Assembly (NCBI GenBank): GCA_944350065.1
Contig: CALVOD010000005.1
Span: 1 to 30,398, forward strand
DNA from: an uncultured Clostridia bacterium
Lineage (GTDB): Bacteria; Bacillota; Clostridia; Christensenellales; DTU072
Length of the DNA stretch: 30,398 nt
Direction: 5' to 3'
The notes below the pieces were generated by a model. That model was not told where the DNA came from and made no database searches. It was given only the letters and a program-made list of their open reading frames with translations. Of this stretch, positions 16,999-23,943 are shown piece after piece; position 1 is the first letter of the stretch, and every line of letters begins with the position of its first letter. The position numbers were made by a program, and so were the translations under genes.

Positions 16999-17027
16999 AT
17001 TATATCCGCGAGCGGATATATTGTCAA
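16999..17027 (-). promoter_or_regulatory. Consensus promoter of rplJ-rplL
   Basis: TTGACA (17027-17022) and TATAAT (17004-16999) are both perfect, with a 17-bp spacer. It lies between rplA and rplJ, so rplJL has its own start in addition to read-through from rplKA. The spacer contains a perfect inverted repeat. Confidence 0.9.
17001..17020. repeat. Perfect inverted repeat in the rplJ promoter, possible operator
   Basis: TATATCCGC and GCGGATATA are perfect 9-bp arms around a central GA. The palindrome fills the promoter spacer and overlaps four bases of the -10 box. That position suits a repressor site. It could also be a chance effect of an A/T-rich -10 next to a G/C centre. I saw no second copy in the window. 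Confidence 0.6.
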
Positions 17028-17041
17028 TCGATTTTAAATTA

Positions 17042-17719
17042 TTATTTATAGTTTACCTTGATCCCGGGGCCCATCGTCGAGGAAAGCACTACGCTCTTGA
17101 GATAAGTGCCCTTCGCCGCGGCGGGTTTCGCCTTGATGATGGCGTCCATAAGGACGGTAAGGTTCTCGGAAAGCTTCTCCACGCCGAAAGACTTCTTGCC
17201 GATGGGGCAGTGGATGATAGCGGTCTTGTCCACTCTGTATTCCACTTTACCGGCTTTGATGTCGTGAATGGCTTTGGTGATGTCCATGGTAACGGTACCG
17301 CTCTTGGGAGTAGGCATCAAGCCTTTAGGTCCGAGCAATTTACCGAGACGACCGACCTGACCCATCATATCGGGAGTCGTTACGCAGGTGTCGAAATCGA
17401 ACCATCCGCCCTGAATCTTCGCGATAATTTCTTCGGCTCCGACGATGTCCGCGCCCGCTGCCGCCGCTTCGTCCGCTTTCGCGCCCTTCGCTATAACGAG
17501 TACGCGAACGGTTTTACCGGTTCCGTTGGGGAGGACTACCACGCCTCTGACCTGCTGGTCCGCATGGCGGGGATCGACGCCGAGTTTGACGGAGATCTCG
17601 ATGGTCTCGTCGAACTTAGCCTTCGCGGTCGCTACCGCGAGTCCGAGCGCTTCCTGCGCGTCGTACGCTTTAGTTTTGTCGTACAGTTTGAGAGAGTCTC
17701 TGTAATTCTTACCTTTCAT
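17042..17719 (-). CDS. rplA: 50S ribosomal protein L1
   Basis: This 225-residue protein forms the mobile L1 stalk near the ribosomal E site. It begins MKGKNYRDSLKLYDKTKAYD, and contains LGVDPRHADQQVRG, the VLPNGTGK segment, GLMPTPKSGTV and the C-terminal KGTYLKSVVLSSTMGPG signature. AAGGAGG precedes the ATG. rplK lies 13 bp upstream. L1 is known in other bacteria to repress its own L11-L1 mRNA; I could not pick out its target here with confidence. Confidence 0.98.
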   Translation of the reverse strand: MKGKNYRDSLKLYDKTKAYDAQEALGLAVATAKAKFDETIEISVKLGVDPRHADQQVRGVVVLPNGTGKTVRVLVIAKGAKADEAAAAGADIVGAEEIIAKIQGGWFDFDTCVTTPDMMGQVGRLGKLLGPKGLMPTPKSGTVTMDITKAIHDIKAGKVEYRVDKTAIIHCPIGKKSFGVEKLSENLTVLMDAIIKAKPAAAKGTYLKSVVLSSTMGPGIKVNYK

Positions 17720-17732
17720 TGCCCTGTCCTCC

Positions 17733-18158
17733 TTATTCCTCTACGAGTACGCCCATACTGCGCGCGGTGCCGGCTATCATGGACATAGCCGCTTCGAGAC
17801 TCGCCGCGTTGAGATCAGCCATCTTGACTTTGGCTATCTCCTCAAGCTGCGCTTTGCTCAATGTCGCTACTTTGGTGCGGTTGGGGGTCGCGCTTCCGGA
17901 CTCTATCTTGCACGCTTTCTTGATAAGCACGGGGGCCGGAGGCGTCTTGAGAATAAAGGTAAAGGAACGGTCGGCATAGATCGTGATGATCACGGGGATT
18001 ATGAGACCTTCTTTGTCCTTCGTCTTGTCGTTGAAATCTTTGGTGAACGACGGAATGTTGATACCGTGAGGTCCCAAAGTGGAGCCCACGGGCGGCCCGG
18101 GCGTAGCTTTGCCGGCGGGCAGTTGCAATTTAACTACTGCAGAAATTTTCTTTGCCAT
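17733..18158 (-). CDS. rplK: 50S ribosomal protein L11
   Basis: This 141-residue protein binds the GTPase-associated region of 23S rRNA. It begins MAKKISAVVKLQLPAGKATP and contains PPVGSTLGPHGINI, the TFILKTPPA segment and a C-terminal SMIAGTARSMGV signature. AAGGAGG precedes the ATG. The gene follows nusG after about 90 bp and is co-oriented with rplA. Confidence 0.98.
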   Translation of the reverse strand: MAKKISAVVKLQLPAGKATPGPPVGSTLGPHGINIPSFTKDFNDKTKDKEGLIIPVIITIYADRSFTFILKTPPAPVLIKKACKIESGSATPNRTKVATLSKAQLEEIAKVKMADLNAASLEAAMSMIAGTARSMGVLVEE

Positions 18159-18191
18159 AGTCGGATACCTCCTTGACTATCAGGTTCGAAC

Positions 18192-18218
18192 GAACGGCAC
18201 TTTGGGATTTTGCCGTTC
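18192..18218 (-). promoter_or_regulatory. Hairpin in the nusG-rplK gap
   Basis: GAACGGCA and TGCCGTTC form an 8-bp stem with an 11-nt loop upstream of rplK. It has no T run, so it is not a terminator. Its position suits an L1 target or an RNA-processing site for the rplKA message; this is inference. Confidence 0.45.
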
Positions 18219-18249
18219 TCCCATTTGCTGTAAAAAATTAAGATTCCGT

Positions 18250-18783
18250 TCAGTTTGCCAGCTTCTCTATCTGGTTGAACTCCAGTTCGACGGGCGTCTG
18301 TCTGCCGAACATATGTACGATGACCTTCACCTTCTGCTTGTCGGGATATATCTCCTCCACAACCGCAAGGAAAGTCTCGAGCGGACCGGATACTATGCGG
18401 ACGTTGTCGCCCACTTCCACGTGGAAATCCGCCGCGGATATCTTCTCCAATCCTATGCGCTTCACTTCGTCCGCGGTAAGAGGCAGGGCTTTTCCCTCGG
18501 GTCCTACAAATCCGCTTACGCCACGCACGCTTTTGACCATATAGCCGACTTGATCGGTATAGATCATTTTGATATATACGTAGCCGGGGAATTTCTTACG
18601 TTCCACGACTTTACGCTTTCCGTTCTTTTCTACGATGTCCTCTTCGGTAGGTATGACGATCTCGAAGATATAATCGTGGAGATTGTTAAGCTCCGTCATG
18701 GTCTCAAGCGTATTCTTCACGAGAGTCTCATAGGCGGAAAAGGTGCGTATTACATACCACTTTGCGTTCTCGATGTTTTCCAT
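18250..18783 (-). CDS. nusG: Transcription termination/antitermination protein NusG
   Basis: This 177-residue factor binds RNA polymerase and links it to ribosomes or Rho. The NGN domain occupies about residues 1-115 (AKWYVIRTFSAYE, then FPGYVYIKM and VRGVSGFVG). The KOW domain follows (about 125-175), starting VEVGDNVRIVSGPLE. A GGGGAG site precedes the ATG, 9 bp after the secE stop, so the pair is probably coupled. Confidence 0.97.
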   Translation of the reverse strand: MENIENAKWYVIRTFSAYETLVKNTLETMTELNNLHDYIFEIVIPTEEDIVEKNGKRKVVERKKFPGYVYIKMIYTDQVGYMVKSVRGVSGFVGPEGKALPLTADEVKRIGLEKISAADFHVEVGDNVRIVSGPLETFLAVVEEIYPDKQKVKVIVHMFGRQTPVELEFNQIEKLAN

Positions 18784-18792
18784 ACGCTCCCC

Positions 18793-19161
18793 TTATTCCA
18801 ATCCTACCAGCAATCTCAGAAGCGCCAGCAGACCGGAGTCGAATGCCGTTATGATAACGAGGAAGAACAATACCACGAATAAGACCGTTCCGGTATTGGC
18901 AAGCACGCCGGGCGTGTTCTTGGTGCGTTTCATGCTCGGCCAGTCCACCTTCTTCAGCTCCGATATCATTCCGCTGAAACCTTTCGCCATCCTCTGGAAG
19001 ACGTTGGGTTGCCCGTTGTTACCGGGATTTTTGGAGTTTTTTGCCGAATTGGACTTGGCGGACTTCTTTTCTTTCTTATGAGGTTGATTCGCCAGATTCT
19101 TCTGGGACTCGACCGTGCCCTCGTCCACGCCCACGTCCAGTTTGACATCTTTTTTAGCCAT
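18793..19161 (-). CDS. secE: Preprotein translocase subunit SecE with a long N-terminal tail
   Basis: This 122-residue protein is the small SecYEG subunit. The conserved core is in the second half: an amphipathic helix with SELKKVDWPSMKRT (about 68-81) and one membrane helix (about 92-115, VLFVVLFFLVIITAF). The first 50 or so residues are a polar, Lys/Asn/Ser-rich tail not found in the shortest SecE proteins, which are 60-75 residues. GGGAGG precedes the ATG. Genome position between rpmG and nusG is classical. Confidence 0.95.
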   Translation of the reverse strand: MAKKDVKLDVGVDEGTVESQKNLANQPHKKEKKSAKSNSAKNSKNPGNNGQPNVFQRMAKGFSGMISELKKVDWPSMKRTKNTPGVLANTGTVLFVVLFFLVIITAFDSGLLALLRLLVGLE

Positions 19162-19172
19162 ATAAAGCCTCC

Positions 19173-19337
19173 CTATTTGGTCTCTTTATGGACGGTATGC
19201 TTTTTGCAGAATCTGCAGTATTTCTTGAGCTCGATCCTGTCGGGAGTATTCTTCTTGTTTTTCGTCGTGTCGTAGTTACGTTGTTTGCACTCGGTGCAGG
19301 CAAGCGTGATCTTCTCGTTCTTCTTGTTGTCGGCCAT
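19173..19337 (-). CDS. rpmG: 50S ribosomal protein L33
   Basis: This short gene encodes 54 residues, starting MADNKKNEKITLACTECKQ and ending KKHTVHKETK. The two CxxC pairs (CTEC at about 14-17 and CRFC at about 42-45) show that it is the zinc-binding form of L33. An AGGAAGG site lies upstream of the ATG at 19337. It is the first gene of the rpmG-secE-nusG-rplK-rplA unit; secE follows after 11 bp. Confidence 0.95.
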   Translation of the reverse strand: MADNKKNEKITLACTECKQRNYDTTKNKKNTPDRIELKKYCRFCKKHTVHKETK

Positions 19338-19380
19338 ATACAGTACCTTCCTCTACCGCTAAGGGTAATTTTTTACATTC

Positions 19381-19407
19381 AAAAAATGACACCCCTTCAG
19401 ACGGGTG
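19381..19407 (-). promoter_or_regulatory. 5'-terminal stem-loop of the rpmG-secE-nusG message
   Basis: On the minus strand CACCC (19394-19390 arm partner 19407-19403) pairs with GGGTG across an 8-nt loop and is followed by TCATTTTTTG. It begins at the predicted transcription start, so the RNA would start with a hairpin and a U run. It may stabilise the mRNA or allow early termination. Confidence 0.45.
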
Positions 19408-19414
19408 CTTATTT

Positions 19415-19443
19415 ACTATACCACTAACCTCGCACGCTGTCAA
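19415..19443 (-). promoter_or_regulatory. Promoter of rpmG-secE-nusG-rplKA
   Basis: TTGACA (19443-19438) is perfect and TATAGT (19420-19415) matches 5 of 6, with a 17-bp spacer and TGG before the -10. The start is about 70 nt upstream of rpmG. Confidence 0.85.
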
Positions 19444-19475
19444 ACAATTTCGAAGTCAAATTAACAAAATTTGCT

Positions 19476-19703
19476 TTATTTTGCGTGACTTGAGATGAAT
19501 GACACAACGTCCGCGACGGTTTTGACGTTCTGCATTTCGGAATCGTCGAATTCGATGCCGAATTCCGTTTCCATAGCGATGAGCATCTGCACGATATCGA
19601 GGCTGTCCGCCTGAAGGTCGGTAATGAAATCGCTCGTTTCTTTTATTTTGCTTTCCTCGATAGCGAGCTGTTCGGCAATAAGTTTTCTCACTTTTTCAAA
19701 CAT
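19476..19703 (-). CDS. acpP: Acyl carrier protein
   Basis: This 75-residue acidic helical protein carries acyl chains in fatty acid synthesis. The phosphopantetheine attachment motif DSLD is at residues 33-36, with Ser34 the modified residue. It begins MFEKVRKLIAEQLAIEESKI, typical of AcpP. A CAGGAG site precedes the ATG. It has its own promoter and is not next to other fatty-acid genes. No terminator is visible before the rpmG promoter just downstream. Confidence 0.95.
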   Translation of the reverse strand: MFEKVRKLIAEQLAIEESKIKETSDFITDLQADSLDIVQMLIAMETEFGIEFDDSEMQNVKTVADVVSFISSHAK

Positions 19704-19759
19704 ATATAATAGACTCCTGTAATTCTTTTCGATTTCACGCTCACGGCGTGTACATATTT

Positions 19760-19788
19760 ATGATACAACATAACCGCGCGTTTTGCAA
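19760..19788 (-). promoter_or_regulatory. Promoter of acpP
   Basis: TTGCAA (19788-19783, 4 of 6) and TATCAT (19765-19760, 5 of 6) with a 17-bp spacer, about 50 nt upstream of the acpP ATG. It lies downstream of the terminator that ends the Vpy cluster, so acpP is an independent unit. Confidence 0.7.
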
Positions 19789-19826
19789 GTCTAATAATCA
19801 AACGCGCGCATTGCGCGCGACAAGAC

Positions 19827-19855
19827 AAAAAAAGCGGGAAGCCTGCGCTTCCCGC
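19827..19855 (-). terminator. Rho-independent terminator of the Vpy D-H unit
   Basis: GCGGGAAGC / GCTTCCCGC form a perfect 9-bp stem with a 4-nt loop, followed on the minus strand by seven T. It lies 37 bp after the stop of the last cluster gene. Confidence 0.92.
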
Positions 19856-19892
19856 CATTAAGGAGTCGGAACTTGATACTTGTTTATCGAAC

Positions 19893-20867
19893 TCAGTCGA
19901 TGTTGTAGGTTTCGCTTGCCGGAGCGTCAGCGAGCACGTACGCGTTCTTCTTCGCGAAGAAGGGCAGCACGAACAGAACGAGAGCGCATATCCAGGCTAT
20001 GAGCCAACCGACGCCGAGCATTACGGTGGCGGGATCGCCGCTGAAGAAGAACCCTGCCACGTTATCGCTTACCGCGTTTTCGGCGACTTCGCTGTTCGAG
20101 AACACGAGAGCGCATACAGCAAGGAGAGTAATGAGCACGAAGTTGATAAGCGCCGCTACGCTAAAGCATCTCGGAGATTTGCCTTTGGCAAGTTTCACGA
20201 CGTACTTGACCGCGATGCACACGAAACCGATAACGATTATCAACGCTATGAACGGTATCGCGTAAGCGAATATCTGCGCCGTGGTGGCGTTACCGCTTAT
20301 ATTGGCGATTATGTTATCGTAGTAACCTTCGCCGGAGCCGGTGAAGACGGCTATTATCGCGCTGATGAGTGCGATACCGGACGCGTTATAGACTTCGGTG
20401 CGGAGAATGGTCTCGTTGTACTTGAGCACGGTGAGCAACAGGAAAACCACCGCCGCGGCTACCGCGAGTATCGCCGCCGCTATCGAAATACCCCTATAAG
20501 GCTTACGCTTGTAAACGGGAGCTTTGGGAGCGGGCGGAGGATCGACGGGACGCGAATACGGATCGTACTGAAGCAGAGGCTGATTCTGCGAAGTGTACGG
20601 CACGAGCGCGATCGGCTGAACGATCGGAGGCATTTGCACGATGCTCGGAGGCGTGGGAACGGCGTTATTGGCATTACCCGCCATGGGGCTCAACTGACTC
20701 GGAGAATTACCCATACAGTAGAGCGCGCCGTCGGGACCCTGCACGGGCTGTCCGTTAGGAAGCGGCGGAACGCCGAATCCCAAGGAATTCTTATCGACGG
20801 GAACCCATCTTCCGGCTTCCGTTGCGTTTACGGCACCTTGATTCATCTGATTTACGTTTTTATCCAT
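19893..20867 (-). CDS. VpyH: four-helix membrane protein with a VPY-motif tail (unknown function)
   Basis: I do not recognise this 324-residue protein. The N-terminal tail (1-125) is disordered, rich in Pro, Asn and Gln, and carries the shared module PPIVQPIALVPY then SQNQPLLQY at about 80-101. Four membrane helices follow at about 127-148, 199-224, 235-256 and 282-305; the loop between the first two (about 50 residues) contains NET, NAS and NIS, and TM4 starts LGVGWLIAW. A basic stretch (KLAKGKSPR) joins TM2 and TM3. By the positive-inside rule the tail is cytoplasmic. The GAGGAGGG site overlaps the stop of the upstream gene, so the two are coupled. It is the last gene of the cluster. Related in plan to VpyF. 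Confidence 0.85.
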   Translation of the reverse strand: MDKNVNQMNQGAVNATEAGRWVPVDKNSLGFGVPPLPNGQPVQGPDGALYCMGNSPSQLSPMAGNANNAVPTPPSIVQMPPIVQPIALVPYTSQNQPLLQYDPYSRPVDPPPAPKAPVYKRKPYRGISIAAAILAVAAAVVFLLLTVLKYNETILRTEVYNASGIALISAIIAVFTGSGEGYYDNIIANISGNATTAQIFAYAIPFIALIIVIGFVCIAVKYVVKLAKGKSPRCFSVAALINFVLITLLAVCALVFSNSEVAENAVSDNVAGFFFSGDPATVMLGVGWLIAWICALVLFVLPFFAKKNAYVLADAPASETYNID

Positions 20868-20873
20868 ACGGGC

Positions 20874-21248
20874 TTAACCCTCCTCGTTGGTTGAGTTGCT
20901 GACCTGATCGTCTCCCGCATAGGGCACGAACGCTATGGGAGAAATGATCGGGTTAAGCTGACAAACAGCCGGAGCGATAGCGACCGGTACGGGCGCGCTG
21001 TGCGTCTGCGGACCGTAATGCATCAAAGGACTGTAAGTTCTGCCGTACTCGTCTACGGAAGTGTACACCGGCAGTCCCATCGGCATACCGTTGGACTGAA
21101 CGGGTATCCCGCCGAGATTCGGCATCGTGATAGCCGTCGCCGCCGTCTGCACCATCGGGAAAGGTCCCGCCTGCGGCTGTTGGACCGGTCCGTGAGCTCT
21201 TGCTATATTGTCTGCGACCTGGCAATGCTTATTCTTGTTTCTTCTCAT
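20874..21248 (-). CDS. VpyG: small soluble VPY-motif protein (unknown function)
   Basis: This 124-residue protein has no membrane segment and no known domain. It starts with a short basic stretch (MRRNKNKH) and is otherwise rich in Pro, Gly, Met and Gln, so it is probably disordered. At about 85-110 it carries the shared module in the form APVPVAIAPAVCQLNP then IISPIAFVPY, after which it diverges (AGDDQ) and ends quickly without the acidic tyrosine tail of the others. A segment at about 60-80 (LPVYTSVDEYGRTYSPLMHY) loosely resembles one in VpyH. A CAGGAG site precedes the ATG. The overlap of its stop with the ribosome binding site of VpyH suggests paired translation. Confidence 0.75.
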   Translation of the reverse strand: MRRNKNKHCQVADNIARAHGPVQQPQAGPFPMVQTAATAITMPNLGGIPVQSNGMPMGLPVYTSVDEYGRTYSPLMHYGPQTHSAPVPVAIAPAVCQLNPIISPIAFVPYAGDDQVSNSTNEEG

Positions 21249-21306
21249 AGATATTCTCCTGTACCCTGTCCGGGTTGAGATATTTATTGGTATAGTTAAA
21301 TATGTT

Positions 21307-21335
21307 TACGCACACGCGTTAAACGCGGGTGCGTA
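21307..21335 (-). other. Strong hairpin between VpyF and VpyG
   Basis: TACGCAC / GTGCGTA (7 bp) continue after one mismatch into CGCG / CGCG, giving a long stem 11 bp after the VpyF stop. The minus-strand tail AAACATATTT is a poor T run, so this may be a partial terminator or a 3'-end stabiliser that lowers expression of the last two genes. Confidence 0.6.
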
Positions 21336-21346
21336 TAGGACGGTAA

Positions 21347-22036
21347 CTATTTGCTTTCGTTGGCTGCAAGCCAGGAAATGAGCACGTTGATAAGGCATAC
21401 CACGGCGACCGCATAGAGTCCGTATCCTACGGTGTTGTTGTCGCCGATGACGGACATCAGGATAGCGACGAGTGCCGCAACGAGCGCAAGCGCGGTGGTT
21501 ATCTTCGCAAAAAGATTTACGCCTTTACGCATAACGCCCACGAGCGCGCCGATGAAAGTGAGGACCGCGAATACCGCGACAAGAATAATCGCAAGCGTGG
21601 TGATATCGGTCCATTCGAGCTCGCCGAAGAAATTGATTATAATATCGAGACCGGACGTTTCGTTGAGTAAGCCGATATATTCGACTGCTACCCATTTAGC
21701 CACAACGTAGATACCGAGTATGACAAGGCTGAACAAAGCTACGATAATGGCTGCCGCGCTCGCCTTTTTCTTTGCGGGAGCGGCGGCGACGTATTCTTCT
21801 TCGTCGTCATAGTAGGTCTCGTCGTCCGCGACTTCTTCTTCGTAGACTTCTTCCTCGTCGTACATATAGAGCGGCTGATCCTGAGTGGAATACGGAACGA
21901 ACGCTATAGGTTGAATTATAGGCGTCAGCTGAACGGGTCTGACCGGAGACGATACGGGCACGTTCTTTTTCTTGCTTTCCGCTTCAGGTATTTCCGCAGG
22001 TACCGGTTGATTTACGGCATCATGCTTCTTTGCCAT
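21347..22036 (-). CDS. VpyF: four-helix membrane protein with a VPY-motif tail (unknown function)
   Basis: This is a 229-residue protein of unknown family and the most compact full-length member. Its cytoplasmic tail has the module VQLTPIIQPIAFVPYS then TQDQPLYMY at about 35-59. A strongly acidic, tyrosine-rich stretch (DEEEVYEEEVADDETYYDD, about 60-78) and a Lys/Ala linker follow. Membrane helices are at about 94-115, 146-168, 174-197 and 203-223. The outside loop between TM1 and TM2 is short (about 30 residues), and TM4 starts VGYGLYAV. A GAGGAGG site precedes the ATG. It shows the core plan from which VpyH, VpyB and VpyD appear elaborated. Confidence 0.85.
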   Translation of the reverse strand: MAKKHDAVNQPVPAEIPEAESKKKNVPVSSPVRPVQLTPIIQPIAFVPYSTQDQPLYMYDEEEVYEEEVADDETYYDDEEEYVAAAPAKKKASAAAIIVALFSLVILGIYVVAKWVAVEYIGLLNETSGLDIIINFFGELEWTDITTLAIILVAVFAVLTFIGALVGVMRKGVNLFAKITTALALVAALVAILMSVIGDNNTVGYGLYAVAVVCLINVLISWLAANESK

Positions 22037-22107
22037 AGTTCTGTCCTCCTCGATATATATATTTGATACAGTTATAATAACGGTTGCCGACGAACTCGGA
22101 CGAGCCC

Positions 22108-22368
22108 TTAATAATCCTCGTCGTCGTAATCTCCGTCGTAATATCCTTCGCCGTCGTCCTCAAACTGAGCGAGAGGCTGCGTCTGGGAGCTGTAGGGAAC
22201 GATCGGAATAGGCTGCACCACGGGGGTAAGCTGTATAAAATCGGCGGGAGCGGCAACCGGAACGGGACCGCAGTTGTTCATAACGCGGAACGTTACGCGC
22301 GGTTTGCGAACGACGGGACGCGGTTCTACCGCCTGAACTTCAGCTTCTTTCTTATTCTTTTTTGACAT
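22108..22368 (-). CDS. VpyE: small soluble VPY-motif protein (unknown function)
   Basis: This 86-residue protein has no membrane helix. A basic start (MSKKNKKEAE) leads into a Pro/Val/Arg-rich segment and then the shared module (46-70: QLTPVVQPIPIVPYS then SQTQPLAQF). The C-terminus is acidic with tyrosines (DDGEGYYDGDYDDEDY). Residues 34-72 match VpyC residues 48-86 at 32 of 39 positions, so the two are clear paralogues with different N-termini. A GGAGGAG site lies upstream. VpyD is 28 bp upstream and VpyF 71 bp downstream. Confidence 0.8.
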   Translation of the reverse strand: MSKKNKKEAEVQAVEPRPVVRKPRVTFRVMNNCGPVPVAAPADFIQLTPVVQPIPIVPYSSQTQPLAQFEDDGEGYYDGDYDDEDY

Positions 22369-22396
22369 AACCGTATTCTCCTCCTACACCGGTCAT

Positions 22397-23686
22397 TTAT
22401 TTATCGAAAATGCTGTACGGCACTTTCTTTCTCGCGAATATGGACAGAATGACCATTATCACGGGAATAACCACGAGCGCTATGAGTCCGTAGCCCGCGA
22501 CGAGTTTCAAAGGCATTTCGTCCACCGCGGGATCGAGCGCGGTTTCGGGCACGCCGTTGAACATACCGAACAGGAAGTTCGATATCTTGCCGAAGTCGAG
22601 CACGCTGACCACGGTGCCTTCGGCGTCATAAGCGGGGTAACCCATATAGTTGCCCATCGCCGCCATACCGGCAAGAAGTACGCCGATACCGCCGAGCAAC
22701 ATAATTACGGACATTATTCCGAATCCTTTGAATATTCTTCTGCCGAAAAGCGAAAGGAACGCGAGAATAAATATAATGAGCGCGAATACCGCTCCGACGA
22801 CAAGCACCAAGGGCGCGTAATCGAACGCCATGGAAGCTATGCTGCCCATAGAATCTTCTTCTCTTGCCGCGGGATCGATATCGGTATTGGCGCTGACGTA
22901 ACCGAATTTGACGGAGGTGTCTTCTTCGACGGCTTCCTCATCGCCGGTTCCTTCTTCGCCATCTTCGCCTTCTTCTCCCTCCGCGTCGGTCGCTTCGTCT
23001 TCACCGTCCGTAGCTTCGTCTTCTTCGCCGGCGGCTTCCGCCACGATTTCGTCTTCGCCGTCGGTTTCGGCGTCCTTATCTTCCTCGTCGGTTACGCCGT
23101 CAGCGTCGGCTTCTTCCTCGGTACCGGATATTGCGGGAGAGAAACTGTCATAGAAAGGCGACATACTGTTGTCGTCGGCGTCCTTCATTTCGAGGTTGAA
23201 AAGTTTCTTGAGAACGCCGAATACGGGATCGGTCACGCTGATATATATGCTCTGATCCTCGTATTCCAGAATGATCGCGTTGCCGTCTTCGTCAGTCTCG
23301 CCGGTCTCCACTTCCTCTCTCTGATCGAGCGGCGTAAGATCGGGAGCGACAAGATAAGCGGTATATTGCGGCATAATGCCGAGATAATTAAGCGCTATAA
23401 CGCCCACCCATACGAGGGCGAGCAACATAATCAGGAAGCATACTCCGCGACGCATAATGAAGAAATAATCTCTCTCCTTGCGCCTGTTCTTCTGAACGGG
23501 AGGTTTTTCCTTGGGTTGAGGTCTGCGGGGCGCCGCGTAACGCTGTTGCGGATAACCCGCGTTGTAGCGCACGCTATACGGATTAGCGTACTGAACTCCG
23601 CTCACCGGACGGGGTATTCTCACCCCTGTCGACGGGCGTCTCTGAGCCGTGGAAGAAGTTGTTTTGATGGACTTGTTAGCCGCCAT
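22397..23686 (-). CDS. VpyD: four-helix membrane protein with an acidic low-complexity outside loop (unknown function)
   Basis: This is a 429-residue protein of unknown family and the largest member. The cytoplasmic tail (1-80) is rich in Arg, Pro, Gln and Tyr but has no VPY module. TM1 (about 82-104) contains IALNYLGIM, matching AALNYLNMD in VpyB. The loop between TM1 and TM2 (about 105-288) includes YISVTDPVFG, again like VpyB (YIGVEDIVMS), then a low-complexity stretch of Glu, Asp, Gly, Ala and Thr at about 189-256. TM2 is about 290-314, TM3 322-345, a second loop of about 50 residues, and TM4 395-418 starting VAGYGLIAL. GGAGGG is close to the ATG. First gene of the D-H unit, behind its own promoter. 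Confidence 0.85.
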   Translation of the reverse strand: MAANKSIKTTSSTAQRRPSTGVRIPRPVSGVQYANPYSVRYNAGYPQQRYAAPRRPQPKEKPPVQKNRRKERDYFFIMRRGVCFLIMLLALVWVGVIALNYLGIMPQYTAYLVAPDLTPLDQREEVETGETDEDGNAIILEYEDQSIYISVTDPVFGVLKKLFNLEMKDADDNSMSPFYDSFSPAISGTEEEADADGVTDEEDKDAETDGEDEIVAEAAGEEDEATDGEDEATDAEGEEGEDGEEGTGDEEAVEEDTSVKFGYVSANTDIDPAAREEDSMGSIASMAFDYAPLVLVVGAVFALIIFILAFLSLFGRRIFKGFGIMSVIMLLGGIGVLLAGMAAMGNYMGYPAYDAEGTVVSVLDFGKISNFLFGMFNGVPETALDPAVDEMPLKLVAGYGLIALVVIPVIMVILSIFARKKVPYSIFDK

Positions 23687-23745
23687 GTTCCCTCCGGTCG
23701 CTATTTATAATTATAATTCGCGTAATAATTATAGATAGTATCATT

Positions 23746-23774
23746 AGTTTACCATACGCCCACATATATTTCAA
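23746..23774 (-). promoter_or_regulatory. Promoter of the Vpy D-H unit
   Basis: TTGAAA (23774-23769, 5 of 6) and TAAACT (23751-23746, 4 of 6) with a 17-bp spacer, and TGG before the -10. The leader would be about 55 nt. A TATAAT at about 23728-23733 lacks a matching -35. Confidence 0.65.
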
Positions 23775-23897
23775 TACTTTTGCCGAATTTTTTTTGCCAA
23801 ATTTTGAATACGGCGGGCGTTCGAGCACACCCCCTGTCGCGTTAGCGTCGGGGCGCGTCACATAAGTTTTACTTTTATATAGCCGTGAGGACGAATT

Positions 23898-23927
23898 ATC
23901 GAAAAAGGCTGACCGAAGTCAGCCTTT
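23898..23927 (-). terminator. Rho-independent terminator of the Vpy A-B-C unit
   Basis: AAAGGCTGAC / GTCAGCCTTT make a perfect 10-bp stem with a 4-nt loop, and the minus strand continues into a run of five T. It lies 16 bp after the VpyC stop and divides the cluster into two units. Confidence 0.9.
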
Positions 23928-23943
23928 CGGTTACCCGAAACAA

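Noticed and set aside
19803..19820. GCGCGC-ATT-GCGCGC inverted repeat as a regulatory site
   Set aside because: Alternating GC runs are common in this genome (also at 25194 and 30250), so a chance origin is likely.
22908..23153. Plus-strand frame encoding a Ser/Pro-rich repetitive peptide
   Set aside because: It is the reverse complement of the acidic low-complexity part of VpyD and has no ribosome binding site or promoter.
23676..23861. A 61-codon minus-strand frame overlapping the start of VpyD
   Set aside because: It spans the VpyD promoter and leader, overlaps VpyD in another frame and has no ribosome binding site.
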